NCBI GenBank assembly: GCA_037179385.1
Contig: CM074181.1
Span: forward strand, 48,566,394-48,630,393
Direction: 5' to 3'
Origin: Holothuria scabra
Taxonomy: Eukaryota; Echinodermata; Holothuroidea; Aspidochirotida; Holothuriidae
DNA: 64,000 bases
The stretch's first letter is position 1; each line of letters starts with the position of its first letter. Position numbers and translations under genes: made by a program. Shown here piece after piece: positions 46,719 through 58,891 of this stretch. The notes under the pieces are model-generated. The model had not been told where the DNA came from. It searched no databases and worked only from the letters and a program-made list of their open reading frames with translations.

Positions 46719-47397
46719 GGCAAACACTGGTAGCCTAGTCTGTCTCCTTATCCAGTCAATTGCATTTCTTGAAGTGGGTCAGCTGGTTGAAGCAGGCTTC
46801 TGATGTTACCAAGGCTTGTCCCTTGTACATGGTACTCACTGGGTTTTAGTAGCTCTGTCTCCTTGACACAAGTTTATCCAGATTTCCACACTGGGGTGTC
46901 CCTTCTGCCATAGCAACTTCAGTCCCGGCCAACTTAATCTATCTTCAGTGTTTCAAGAGCTTGGTTCCCACAAATGGTGGACCCACTGTAGATAAGATTC
47001 ATGTTGCCAAATGTTCAGTGCAAGATCCAGGTGTATCATGGGGAAAGAATTAAACCATGCAGAAATTGTCAGGACCAAAGATCTGAAAAAAACTTTGCAA
47101 ACTTGTCCTCTTCAGTTGGAGAAGGTAGATAAACTGTAAAAATAGTTCTTAAGTTTTAACCACCGAAAATGAACGCCATTGTTATTGTACTAATTTGTTG
47201 ATGCCTGATAGTTGTTGCTTTTTCTCGGTGTGGCCTAGAAGAGTAGTACAAGTGTACTATACATGGCCTTAAGCAATTATAATTTCAGCAAAAGTGTCCA
47301 GAGATGTTCGAGAAATTGAATTTGTCCTCTTTAAATTAAGGGTATAAAAGCGGGTAGATGCTCACTGTTCAGTCAACAAGGTGTTTCTTGATCAACA

Positions 47398-47783
47398 ACA
47401 CTCTAAAATCAAAAGAGTGAACTTAGTCGCTCTTTGATCGAGTGAAAAGTGTAAATTCACTCCATTAGAGTGATAATTCACTCCAAGAGGAGTGAAGTGC
47501 CCTCCAAAAAGAGTGAAGTTCGCTCCAAAAAGAGTGAAATTCATTAGAGGAAGAGGGAAGATTCACTCTTCCACGAGTGCCTGCAATGATCGCTCTTTTT
47601 TTAAGAGCAATCACTGTGGGCACTCCATCAAGAGTGAAACTTTCACGCTTTTTGGAGTGAACTTCACCCTTTTTGGAGGGAACTTCACTCCTCTTGGAGT
47701 GAATTACCACTCTTATGGAGTGAATTTATACTTTTCACTCGATCAAAGAGTGAGTAAGTTCACTCTTTTTGATTTTAGAGTGT
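47398..47783. mobile_element. GAGTGAA foldback element, long form
   Basis: 386 bases forming one long imperfect inverted repeat around a centre near 47580-47600. The ends are ACACTCTAAAATCAAAAGAG and its complement. Each arm is built of repeated ACTCC-n-GAGTGAA units, which also pair locally. Opposite-strand frames here merely translate the arms. Confidence 0.8.
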
Positions 47784-48921
47784 ATGTGTTGCTTGATTGG
47801 TTGTTGCCATTGTATTGTATCGATTGTATTCTTTGTTCGGGTTAGGGATTAGGTTAGGATTAGGTTATCGTAAGCCAGTTAGAAATTTCTTGTTAAGCAG
47901 TGCCCATCGCCCTACAAAAGCCTATCATTTACCGAACTGTAATCTGTATGATTACTTATTAAAAGACAATTTATGTACAATCAATAAAAATAAATTTGAC
48001 AACGTGCAACCCTTTTCATGATTAATTTTGCATTGGTAGTGAATTATTTCCGACATTGACAAAATTTCAAGGGGTACATCTTGTAACTGGGAAGAGAATA
48101 CAACATATGTTCACTTTGGGAGTAAATCCGTCAACAGTCAAATACAAAAACGTCGTTTTATGGTGTGTCAACATATATCTTTAAAAATTATACACTGTAG
48201 TTTTCAAAGTCTCATTTTCTGATGTTATTCTCCCGGATTATATAGGCGAAAAGAAAGGACAATGAGAGAAAGGATAATTTAAAAGAGAAATCATCAATAA
48301 TATAACACTGATACTATAAAAAACGATAGAAAGGGTTTTCTTTAGTATGCCAACTTCCTGCATATAATTTCGGGAATTTTCCCAGTTTATTCATAGTTTA
48401 CTGTCAGACTGTTACCCCACGAAAATTGCAACTGTGTACACTGTGAACATTAGCATTATTATGATTTGGGTAAAGATCCTTAAAAGTGCCCCTCAATGAT
48501 ATTTTCTGAAAACTGAAACCTTGGTTTTTAGTCCATTATTCAAAAATAGCTTGTTGGCAGCTAGCCAATGGCCGGTATTTTTTCAAATTCATTTCGATAA
48601 TAATTAGAGGCGGTCCTTATGTTGAATGTAGTGGCCGAAAGAATGAAGTCAAGTCGAGTTCAGATGATACATTGGATATGTTATTGATATGGAATTAAAA
48701 AATAAAAATAGGCCTTGAATTTATTAGTTTAAATTTGTGGTAACTCAGTTTTAGATGAAGTAGCGTGCGCAATTGGGTGGGCGAGGGGCCATGGCTCCCC
48801 TGACCTCTTGGAAATACTCGACGGAGGGACAAAAAGTCAGCTGAGAGAAAGTCATTCGAATGTAGTCATACCAAGCTCCGACCCTTCGGACCTTGATTAA
48901 AATGGTAATTACAACATGCTA
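47784..48921. other. no gene recognised
   Basis: AT-rich sequence up to the assembly gap. Includes a short degenerate TTAGG-like stretch at about 47838-47870. Confidence 0.4.
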
Positions 48922-49021
48922 NNNNNNNNNNNNNNNNNNNNNNNNNNNNNNNNNNNNNNNNNNNNNNNNNNNNNNNNNNNNNNNNNNNNNNNNNNNNNNN
49001 NNNNNNNNNNNNNNNNNNNNN
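48922..49021. other. assembly gap, 100 N
   Basis: Exactly 100 N. A round length usually marks a scaffold join of unknown true size. Order and distance of sequences on either side are not guaranteed. Confidence 0.99.
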
Positions 49022-49106
49022 AAAATACTTCAAACTCAGCATCTTTTGACATCTCTGTCCTCTTCAGGAATCCCCCCTCCCCCTTAGATCCCTGTCTCAT
49101 AGCCAG

Positions 49107-49285
49107 AACCAGGGGCGTGGCCAGGATTGTGTCATTGGGGTGGTGTCATGGGGGGTTGGGGCAAGACATGATGGAAAAGTCTAAGGACAGAGAGGAAAAC
49201 CCTGTTTCTAGGTTTTATTTTGCATTGCAAGGTTTGGTTAGGGGGCGTTCTACCCCCAAACCATCCCCGTGGCTACGCCACTACC
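49107..49285. mobile_element. short hAT-like inverted-repeat element
   Basis: CAGGGGCGTGGCCAGGATTG on the left and CCGTGGCTACGCCACTA on the right resemble the CAGNGGCGTAGC termini of hAT-type transposons facing each other. The core is G-rich and non-coding. Confidence 0.5.
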
Positions 49286-50389
49286 CACAGCAGTGTATAA
49301 TCACACCTTCTACAGTATATTTAAAGATACTTAATATTAGCAGACAACATTGTGAATCTTAGCCCTCTTTCAAAGAAAACTTTTTTCCGGAAGGGGAGAG
49401 GTACTCACCAGATCTTCTCCAATGCCAGCCGGGAGGTTTTACAGTCAGGCCCATCCGACTCAGAATTCCTGCGCATGCCACTGGTAAGATAAGTTTGGGA
49501 AATGTAACCCTTCAATAAAGCAAAATCTGAATGGGTGTATAGATAACTTTGTTAATTTTGAAAGCTGCACAGCATACTCCATTAGGCCTATAACATAGGC
49601 GCCTATCCTGAGGGCGGAGGGACAGGGGAGGAGTTCCCCGACACTTCGACGATACTTTAATTGACTTAAGATTTTTACATAATAGCCTACATTTTTTTGG
49701 AAATGGCCATTTAGTGACATATCACCGATTTGCATGCAATCATGTATAAGCAGGGGAGCTGTTATTTGAATTAACAGTTCCCTGGTATTAATGTTGGAGT
49801 TGGCGCCGTAATTTGCCACAAAGGGTGAGCAAGCTCGATCCTTAGAACTTCCATACTTGACTGGACGAGCAGCTTATAGTCTTACCAAGATTTCCATATT
49901 GACAGTACAAATTGTGGGGTCCTTACCGAGCAAAATGTGAAAAATTTGAGAACAATTTAAGAAAGCGTAAAAGGCTTGAGGCTTTATTGAGGCAAATTCA
50001 AAAAGTAACCAGCTATCATTCAGTCCTTCTATGCTACATTTTTGAGAAGGCAAAGAGGGTTAAGCGGCCTCCCTGGCAAAACCGTTCCACCTACCCGAAG
50101 GGGGCAGCCTGCCCAACCGATCCCCCTTCCCGGTTACCCCACCCATGTTATTTGTTGCATCATCCACATATCCCTAGACCCCACCAACTTAAATCTGACG
50201 GCTTTGCAAAGAACGCTTCCACGCTATATATACCACCAGGTAATCCTCATATAGTTTCCCCCAGTTTTCATTGAAAGGAAGAAATATTTAAAAAAAAAAC
50301 TCATTCCAAATCTAATGCACAGAATTTTTCGTGAGGAGTGCGAAGTGACGAAATTCTGAATAATTGAATACAGGGCAGGACAGTGCATG

Positions 50390-50785
50390 TCAGCCACGGA
50401 CTTACTATGCACATGGACAGAGCATGTAACGCGTACGTCGTATCCGTAGATTGTCGACACCGTCTGGGGCAAAAAACTGGGCGCATCAAGATGGTTGCTT
50501 TAATTTGTATGATTTGAAGACGACTCTGTAATATTTAAAACAAAAGTTAAACTTGAATGGGAAACAAAATCATATTCCCGCAATACGTGTAATGGTTTTG
50601 AAATCACCTTCCATTATTTCTAAAATATTTCTTGCAAAATCTGGGAATTAACTTGAGCAAGTCCAATCTTTTACACAAAATCATAGTATACACCCATCTT
50701 GGTGCGCTTTATCTCACACGTACGGTAGCGACAATCTACCGTGCAGTATGTTATGTCCATGTATATAGGAAGCCCGTAATGTCAG
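50390..50785. repeat. inverted repeat, arms about 115 bp
   Basis: The left arm (about 50395-50500: GGACTTACTATGCACATGGACA..GTAGATTGTCG..GCGCATCAAGATGG) is mirrored at about 50690-50780 (CCATCTTGGTGCGC..CGACAATCTACCG..TGTCCATGTATATAGGAAGCCCG in plus orientation). The core is AT-rich. Probably a decayed DNA element. Confidence 0.5.
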
Positions 50786-52575
50786 CAGATTCACTATCTA
50801 GACAGAACAGGTGCGCCTCTAGGCAGGGTCGCCGTCATGCAAGTTTTAATAATTGGGAAACATATTGCCGTTTGTCTATAATGTTACATAAACTATCTAC
50901 CCTTCAATAAAAAGGATCCTTTGGGAGGGGAGTGGGATAACTGAAGAGTCTGCCAATGTGGGGGAGGGATATGTAACCCTAAATTATAAGATCATTAAGT
51001 CCCTTGCTTGGTTTGGGTATTGGATCAGGTTGTTGGCATATACTGTAATGTGTTCAAGAAGTAAGAATTACGACACTTCGCGACCACCACAAAATATTCG
51101 CTACCACCACAAAATGTTCTGGATACTTGACTTGGATGCTTGCAGGGACGGTTCCAGAGGGGGGCAAGACAGTCTTTATCCCCATATTTTTTTTTTTTTA
51201 TCCCAACCTTTTCCAAATTATCCAAAGTTTCTTGTGCTTCGCGCTCTTCAGTCTTCGACTGCATTGCTTAACTCATATCCAGTTTGTTCAACGCCATATA
51301 ATGGGGTTTAAAACATTTCGATCTAATGCAAATTTCGGTCCACTTCTCCTGAAATCTGCACATGTCTTAGTCACTGGCTTGACCAGAGGGGTCATTAACT
51401 CCTCCCTCCATCGGGTTTTGAAAACGAACACAGTACCAGTGCGCCCATACACATCAGAAGGGGTGCAAAATATTCCTCAAAGTTAATTACTTGAGTCCCT
51501 TAGAAGTGAATCAAAAACAAAATCATCATGAATTTGAAATTGTGACTGCAGAGGTTCAGTTCCAAATTTTACTTCCAACAATTGCAATGTCACTCTTCAA
51601 CAAGGAAATACAATTAATAGACCGATTGAGGTTTTATTAAAAAGGCAAATACGGTATATATGCTATTCTGTGCTGAAGTAAGGGACTTCGTAGAGGTAGT
51701 TGTCAGCTTCCCCCGAGAACACTCACGAGAGACTTGGCCAAGGCTAGGCCACCGCATCTAGGCCACGTGCACTTAACACAAACAATCTCAACTGTGAAAG
51801 ACAAAACAAAAGTGCTAATTACCTCCTCAACCTCTACCGTGACCCCGGACGCTCATGTCGTAAGTTACTTTCCCGTCGAATGTAACCAATAGGTTTATTC
51901 ATGTTTACAAACAAATGACGTCAGGACTACTTGGTACATTTCGTCACATGTAATGAAATGCAAACTCTAATTCGCCTAGATTCTGCGTGCACACATGAGA
52001 CTACTGCACGGGAAAAACCGCATATTTCTCTGCGCATGTTGGATGTCAACCAGTGTGAACCAATGACGTAAGCGTGAATGACTCTATATGGAAAGAATGA
52101 CACGACAAATTATTTCAGCAAGGTTATTGCACGTTACACGCTTACGTAATATTATCCACATTGGCCATTTAAAGATTTTTCTTGCGAAGTACTTGAAAAT
52201 TTTCAGTCATTTTTTTTCGTTGAGACCTTTCAATCGGGTCCTCTAAATCAAATCAAATTTTAGTATGCATAAAAATATGGAAAATGTTGGATTTAATTAC
52301 ATGAGGACTAGGATTTCTTGGGAGAACAATATGACTCCAACTGATGCAAATGAAGATTGCGCTTAAATGCGTTATAGTAGATAAGTTCAAAAAGGGGTAC
52401 CAGTTTCCTTAGACCCTTCCCCAGCCACCGGTATTCACTCACATTATACTTTCTTCTCTTATCGAAAAACCCTGGCGCCACCCCACCCACCTTTTGAAAT
52501 ATATATTTTTCTTCAATAGAGACTGAGTGGAAATGAAACAGCAACGATCTGACGATGTGGGCTAAACTTCCCAGA
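50786..52575. other. no gene recognised
   Basis: Non-coding. At about 51835-52000 there is a CG-containing patch with CCAAT and TGACGTCA (51916-51923) that could be promoter-like, but no exon was found near it. Confidence 0.35.
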
Positions 52576-52579
52576 GCGC

Positions 52580-54270
52580 ATACCGATACAGCGGCGTAAC
52601 CAGACCTGACTGTCCGGGGCAATAGCATACAGGTTTCCCGATTTTGTACTAGTTGAGCTGTGTTAGTTTGCGGGTGTCTTAGGGCCTTAAGGGGAGTGTT
52701 GGGAGGGGAGCAACAGTTTTGGACCATGCATTTCACCCTACCCCATTGACCGAAAGGTACATTTTTATGCTAATTTTTTTGCTTTTTCTACAAGCAAGAA
52801 AAAAAATTCAAATAAATCTGATTTTTTTTCTTACGTACGTGTGAACACTACTGTATGTACCGAAAATTTGGTTCCTTTTACACATTTGTAAATATGGAGC
52901 TTGTATTGCATAAAATAGATTAGATTCAGGGTTCCCTGTAAGAAAATTTGCATTTTGGGGGGGGGGGGGGGGTTGGGGGCTATCGAAAAATCTGCGTTTC
53001 CTATTAGCGTGAATCTGAGATAGCATGTCGCCTGAAGATCGTGTTATCTCGGGAGAGCGGATTAAGGCTTTTCGACGACATTAAGGAAAATCTCGAAATT
53101 TTGTTGTCTTTTTTTGGACAAAAATTAAAGCCTATATTGTAAAATTGTTTAGGGAAACGGCACTGTAGCGGCTAGGACACTTACTGCTTTATGAGTGATT
53201 ACTTACAGCTTTAAGGGTTGCAATTTAAGGCGCGCGAAGCGCGCGAAAAATTTTACCCTTCTTTTAAATGATTTTTTTTTAATACGGAACTTTTATTAGA
53301 AAGAATTCGGGATTTTATGAAGGAAAACTTGGGAAAACCGCACTGTATTCGACGGGTGTCTCAAATGGTAAATTTTCTAATTTTTCACTTTTTCGAGCAA
53401 GGGCACAATCGCCCTGCCTCCTGTAGCTACGCCACAGCTTTGCAACATTGAACATTGATAAAATTTTGACTCTCCAATAATTAAAGAATCCATCTACAAA
53501 GACTAAATGACTAAAATCGCGACCCCTCGGACAGCAGGAAATGGCATATCTCGGGCTTGCAAGTAGTAGCTAAGTTTTCCGAATTTTCTTGCAAATTGAA
53601 CACTATTATATTAGTGATGTATTGCGGCGGGCGAAGTGCGCTAAAATTTCTGCCCTTTTGAAACACAAAAATTGTTGATATGGAGCTTATATTGCAGAAA
53701 GCTTTGAGTCTGGGTTTCCTGTGAGGAAGTTTAAATAGTTGGGGGATTACTGAAGAATCTGCACTTCCTTCAAATACTGGTGGCAAATCTGAGAATGATT
53801 GCTTTTCTAAAGTCCTCCCGACTGTCTGGCAAAGAGCAAGAGAGGAAAGTCTTTCCTCCGATTAAGTGGACCTCAGATATTATTTTATTTACTTTAGGCT
53901 ACTAAATGAATGTTAATATATTTTTCTAAATGAATTTTCATATATTGACCAAAACACTGTTCCATGAAGGCACATTAATCTTGCTTTTGATGTTATAGCT
54001 GGCCCACTTTCTTTCTTTTCCCATTTTCTCTTTTTTCCTTTCCCCTTCCTTTCTTTTTCCCTTCTTTTCCGTTTCCTTTTTTTCTTCTACCTTTCTTTTC
54101 TTTCCTTCCCCTCCTTTTTCTCTTTTTCCTTTTCTCTCCCCCCCCTTTCCTCTTTTTCCTTTCTTTCCTTCCCTTCCCGTTTTTTTTCTTCCCTTCCCAT
54201 TTTTTTGCGTCGGGGTGGGGGGGGGGGGCAGTTTGTCCTCCCTGCCTCCCGCTGGTTACGCTACTGTACT
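52580..54270. mobile_element. cluster of hAT-like repeat fragments with GCGCGC-GAA-GCGCGC hairpins
   Basis: Terminal-type sequences occur at 52588 (CAGCGGCGTAACCAG), 53415-53435 (GTAGCTACGCCAC) and 54245-54265 (GGTTACGCTACTG). Between them, parallel blocks repeat: AAGGCGCGCGAAGCGCGC near 53229, GGCGGGCGAAGTGCGC near 53628, and GGAGCTTATATTGCAGAAA-type sequence near 52896, 53286 and 53683. It is probably two or three diverged copies. A polypyrimidine tract fills 54005-54205. A 142-codon minus frame near 52.5 kb spans an element end and is not a gene. Confidence 0.5.
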
Positions 54271-54309
54271 GATATGACGCGGGTATTTAAGAAGGCTTCA
54301 CCTTCCTAT

Positions 54310-54613
54310 TTAAAGGCCCAGTTCTCTCACCACAAACAGTACCAATTCTTCAAACCTTCTTACTTAAGCCCCTCCCACAATTGTCTGAAATTCATCCTCA
54401 TCCAGACACAATCTCAGTTTATTGCTTCAGGGTGAGTATAGAAAAGCTTTATGTGTATAACCATGGTACTCTCACTATAGTTCATGTTGTGTAATAAAAG
54501 CTTTGGCAATCTGCATTGTTGAAATTAAGTGTCAATCAAAAATTTGGGCCAATGGAGAGTTTCTGTGCCCCCTACAAAAAGTGTAGTTTGGGATGAGAGG
54601 ATTGACCCTTTAA
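54310..54613 (+). mobile_element. TTAA family A element
   Basis: TTAA at both ends; left terminus AGGCCCAGTTCTCTCACCAC; right terminus GGGATGAGAGGATTGACCCT. The body has the usual blocks with about 10-15% differences by eye. Confidence 0.78.
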
Positions 54614-56619
54614 GAAATTCTATACTGCGCCCTTGCTATCATGTTATTTCCAAATCAATAAAGACACCGTGACTGTGGCGTTAAAGTTTCAAAAAAGGCA
54701 GGTGCAAGGTTCGATAAACCGATGTCCGGGAGGAGAAGTCAGTCAAAGGAAGAGTCACCATAGCGCTCCTTTCCATCGGAAAAACAATTTGCTGCTTGAA
54801 AAGTCCTGATGTGCAAAACAGTGAGATATTTGACACAAGGTTGAACAATATATTAACACGATGGCTACTGTAGGCTATGTGTGACCACCGTTTAGGGTTG
54901 TTGTGCCTAGCTTGGATCCATGCACCCCCCCCCCCCAAAAAAAAAAGCGCTATGCGCGAAGTCCTCAATTCATTACATTACTGTACTTTTCCGAAAGGTC
55001 AAGTTTTTCAGAGTAAATGAACTGCACACTGAATTAAGGCAAAAAACAATTTTCCCGACGGCCCTCAAAATCTCTGCATTTCATGAAAATCAGCTTACTA
55101 GGCCGGCAGCTTACTAGGCCGGAGGGTTCAATATGGGATGGTAACGCCTTGAGGAAGCCCATCCCCCGCCACTCCAAAGAATGTGCAAAAGGCCAAAAGG
55201 TAAGCCTACGGTAGTAGGCTAGCTGCTCTAGCTACATCGTATGCCGGACACACATCCCTTCTCCGGTAGTTGATCGCTGCATAACTACCGGGAACCTAAA
55301 AGAAGTTGAACGAACTTGCTTCGGGCACTGAGTCGAAATTTTTGCTCCGACCAAATATCATCGTTCGTACTCCATTTTTAGTAATTTTCATGTATGGGAG
55401 CGTGCTTAAAGCTCTTTTCCAACCTCAACAAATTTGTTTCAACCAAAAGGCTTGGAAGTAGTAAATTCTTGCACATGATTTTGCCATATCTAGCGACGGG
55501 TCAACATCCACCTGCATGGAACTTGAAAGGGAGGATTCCATGCTGCAAGCTATTTATTTATTATTGCACGTTCTTTGGAATTGAGGCGTCACCACCCTAA
55601 GCACCAATATACTTTTCATTGCAACTCTATTCGTACACCGAAACGCATAATCTACAAAGTGTCCCAACGTCTCCTTTTCCTAATATTTGATGCATGCCGT
55701 TTTATATATTGTGAAAAAAAAATGATTCGCTATGCAGGTTACTAAACAAACCTTTGCTAACCGGCGCGGCTGAGTCTATTTTTAAGTTTTGTGTAACTCC
55801 CCAGTTAGGAGCGAGTTGCGAGTTGGGCATGGTCTAGTCTACGTACGCGTAGTGAACGTATTAACGATTTATTGAACGCGCACGTACAGTACTCGGTACA
55901 TACTTCACTTTTGTATAGCAGTTTTCATATTAGCATTGCATGACATGCCAATGTACTATGTGTACGTGTAGGTACTAGGTACAGATTTAATTACAGAAAC
56001 TTGCACTTGCTGGTTAGCATACGAGCCTGGAGTGAGCTGAAGGTTCTTAAGACACTTCAAAGTCTAACTTCCCGATCTCATTTATAAGAGATGAAATTTT
56101 GTTAACGAAGAGATCTTAGCCAGAAGTTTTTGACATCATGCCTGATAAAACCTAGGACTGATGCTCACGCTGTGTAAAGGAAACCAAGCTTTGCAACCGT
56201 CATCGATACCAAGAAATTGAAGACACAGGTACAGCAACTTTTAGTGGTAACATGGAAGTACTACCTCCATGGTGGTAACTGGTATCTACTTTTGCAGTGG
56301 TATTTAGTATTAATAACTGTACTTCAAGAGGGTTTCCCTTTCAAGTTTTAAGTGTTAACTAATTAAACCCAGTTAGTTTTTTCTGTAGTGTTGGTGTGTA
56401 CAATGTGCATTCATATTATTGCCAGATTTAAGTGCTACATGAGTAGTGTCTGGGACTATAAAAATATATTTTGTGGCCCAAGGTCTAAAACTAAGCAACA
56501 TGTTTTGAGAGATGCTATTGAAGTTCTTGCTTATTAAAACATTTGAACTTTATGAATAAAGATTTATTCTATTAATGAAAACATAAAGTAAAAGTGGCCA
56601 TTATTAGGCTTGTTGGGCC
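54614..56619. other. no gene recognised
   Basis: Non-coding as far as I can see. A region near 55.2-55.9 kb is richer in CG and ACGT motifs and could be a promoter. A possible 5' exon end (GACACAG|GTACAG near 56230) is too weak to annotate. Confidence 0.3.
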
Positions 56620-57003
56620 TTAAAGAGGCTCATTGAGTTGATATCAATAACTTAATAAGAGTCTCAAAGGATCACTACCACATAGCAATGCTTATAGTTA
56701 GCATAATTAACAAGTCAAGTTTCAAGTCCAGAAGTCGCAGCCAGAAAACGTTAAAATTTTGAATTTTCTGGTGTCCTGACTTGTATAGCCTAGCGGTGTT
56801 GAACATGATTTGAAAAAAGTGTCTGGTCACAAATTTTTGAAAACCAACTTGAACCTTTAAATACACACACATGAAACAGTTATTTGTATGTAGGATATGA
56901 AAATTGTTTAAGTCTGACCATTTGTCATTGGTATGTGAAGAAAACTTAACAGGTTTGGAAAAATGTGTTGAATTTCATGAACCAACTCAATGAGCCGCTT
57001 TAA
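56620..57003 (+). mobile_element. TTAA family B element, copy 2
   Basis: TTAA at both ends; AGAGGCTCATTGAGTTG and the mirrored CAACTCAATGAGCCGCT. Collinear with the copy at 32215, including AAGTCAAGTTTCAAGTCCA and GTGTCTGGTCAC. Confidence 0.82.
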
Positions 57004-58702
57004 TTAATTTGAAATACTGTTCAGACTTATTGAAATCGTTCACACACTACACAAGCAACCAACAAGAGCACTGTAAATTGAAGTACTTTCTAGGACATCA
57101 GTCATTTTGCAAGTACACTTTAGATTTTTTAGTGTAAGCCACATCCAAACTAATGAAATAGCATAACTTAATTTTGATCATATTATGCATTTTCGCTTTT
57201 TATGATCGTCTCCCCCTCTGGTTTGAAAGCTCGATCGCAAATTCGCAAACCATTGTTATGCAGTGCAGTAAAGTCTTTGGAATGTATCACCATGATTGGA
57301 TAGCACTATTTAAAATGAATTAATTTGTTAAACATGATTTTTTTTTTGTAATGACGTCACCTCAAACATATGCAGCTCGACCTTACATCAAATCCATACG
57401 TGGGCCAGATATGAAATTCTTAAATGGACCAGATATGGATTTCATATTGGGCCATATCTGATGCAGGTATGGGATTTATATCTGGGCCAGATAAAAAATT
57501 AGGTCCATGGGACTTTCAATTTGAGAAGTGCATGCATACCTCCCAATTGACCAGCATTTCGCAGGTTTTACCCACATTACCCAAACCTGCTGACCGGCTC
57601 AGTTCTCTGAAAAACCTGCATTCCAAATCTCTGAAGTATTCCTAGTTAAAGAACCACACAAATTAACAAATAATTCAGCTTACAGATAACTTTAAATTCA
57701 GTTTATTGTGTCTCTTAGCACATTGAACTGCCCGCCCAGCTATACAATGCATATAGCTACAGTATAAGTCTAGTGCTAGTACAGAGTATGTTTGCTGTCG
57801 CAACACCACTATTGGCTAACCTTTGCAGCAGGTATATTCCTGTAACAGTGTAATAACGTTGTGCACTGCAGCTTTCAATAGCAAAAATGAATGTTCACTT
57901 TGTGGGTTTGAGGTTGTTTCAAAGTTTCCCATCAAACGAACATTCTGGACTCTCTTGACAGTCCTTGCCGTTCTTAACTGTGTGTTTTCATGGCTAAAAC
58001 ATCATGGGGGATGTACGAATTATAGGCCTTTATACTGGGAATCACTTACAGAATGGTAAGATGGTAGGAAGCATTTCCAATTGATGTTCACAAACTGTAT
58101 CAATACCGCACCAAAATTTATGGCAACAATAACCATTGAATTATTAAGAGAGGTTTTAGTAATTGCTCCTTTGTGAGTACCTGTGTAATATTATTTTGGG
58201 CTTTTCTCTCAATACATTATTTTTAGGTAACCCTAATAAAATTAGTACTGTACTGAACTTTTCTGGCGGTAATCTAGCTACTGCATTGACTGATCAGTCT
58301 GATTTGCCAAAAAAATCCCACCATTTTGCGTGTAGACACTTTTAAAATTCAAAAATTTTCAAAAAAAAGGGAGGGAGACGCCCCCTCTACCCTCTTGGAA
58401 CTTGAGAGAGCTGGTAGTGAGCAAACTGTAAGCCTATAAATTCCACCCAACCCTCACATTAAATCGAACATGTAATAGGCTACAAGGAGTCTCAAGACAT
58501 TAAAACTCTAACCTAACCTCATCTTTCAACACTTAGCTAAACTTGAGATATGATGTCAGGCATGATATGTACTGTATGAATAGATATGGATGTGACATCT
58601 TGCAACCAAAATGTAAGGATTTAGGGAATACTGTAACGATCATCATTTCTTCAAATGTGTCAATGTTCATTATTAACTTATTGCTTCTTATGTATTTTAC
58701 AG
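57004..58702. other. no certain gene; one possible non-coding exon
   Basis: GGACCAGATATG/GGGCCAGATATGA motifs repeat at 57395-57490. A segment ending in a good donor (GAATG|GTAAGA at 58055/58056) and preceded by TTTGCAGCAG (to about 57830) could be a 5' UTR exon of a gene continuing at 58703. Its open frame has no family resemblance. Confidence 0.25.
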
Positions 58703-58891
58703 GTTCATACTGTTCTTATTTTCAACATAAAGTCCAGTATTCATCTTCAGCCAGTCCGTAAGAGTGTGATGATGATGAAGGAGCTGTGTTTTAAAATCCT
58801 TCCTGTTTTCCTACTGGTTCTCGTCCACATATCTTGGTGTTCAATAATAAACTCATGCTGCCATTTTCAGCATTTGGACCATTGTCAGGTT
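58703..58891 (+). CDS. possible first coding exon of a secreted protein
   Basis: It lies between TATTTTACAG|GT and GTT|GTAAGT, both good splice sites. From the ATG at 58769 there are 41 codons, phase 0 at the donor. MMMKELCFKILPVFLLVLVH followed by ISWCS has the build of a signal peptide: basic start, a hydrophobic core of about 13 residues and a small residue after it. A Cys/His-rich start of a mature chain follows (CCHFQHLDHC). An alternative donor three bases upstream is possible. No downstream exon could be confirmed within the window, so this stays a candidate. Confidence 0.3.

Noticed and set aside
47465..47845. Opposed frames of about 80 and 117 codons
   Set aside because: They translate the arms of the GAGTGAA foldback element. 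Similar frames recur in other copies for that reason.
47838..47872. Interstitial telomere repeat (TTAGGG-like)
   Set aside because: Only one exact TTAGGG with degenerate neighbours over 35 bases. Chance or slippage is enough.
52308..52736. 142-codon minus-strand frame
   Set aside because: It crosses the CAGCGGCGTAACC element end and has no domain-like pattern. It is likely a chance frame in repeats.
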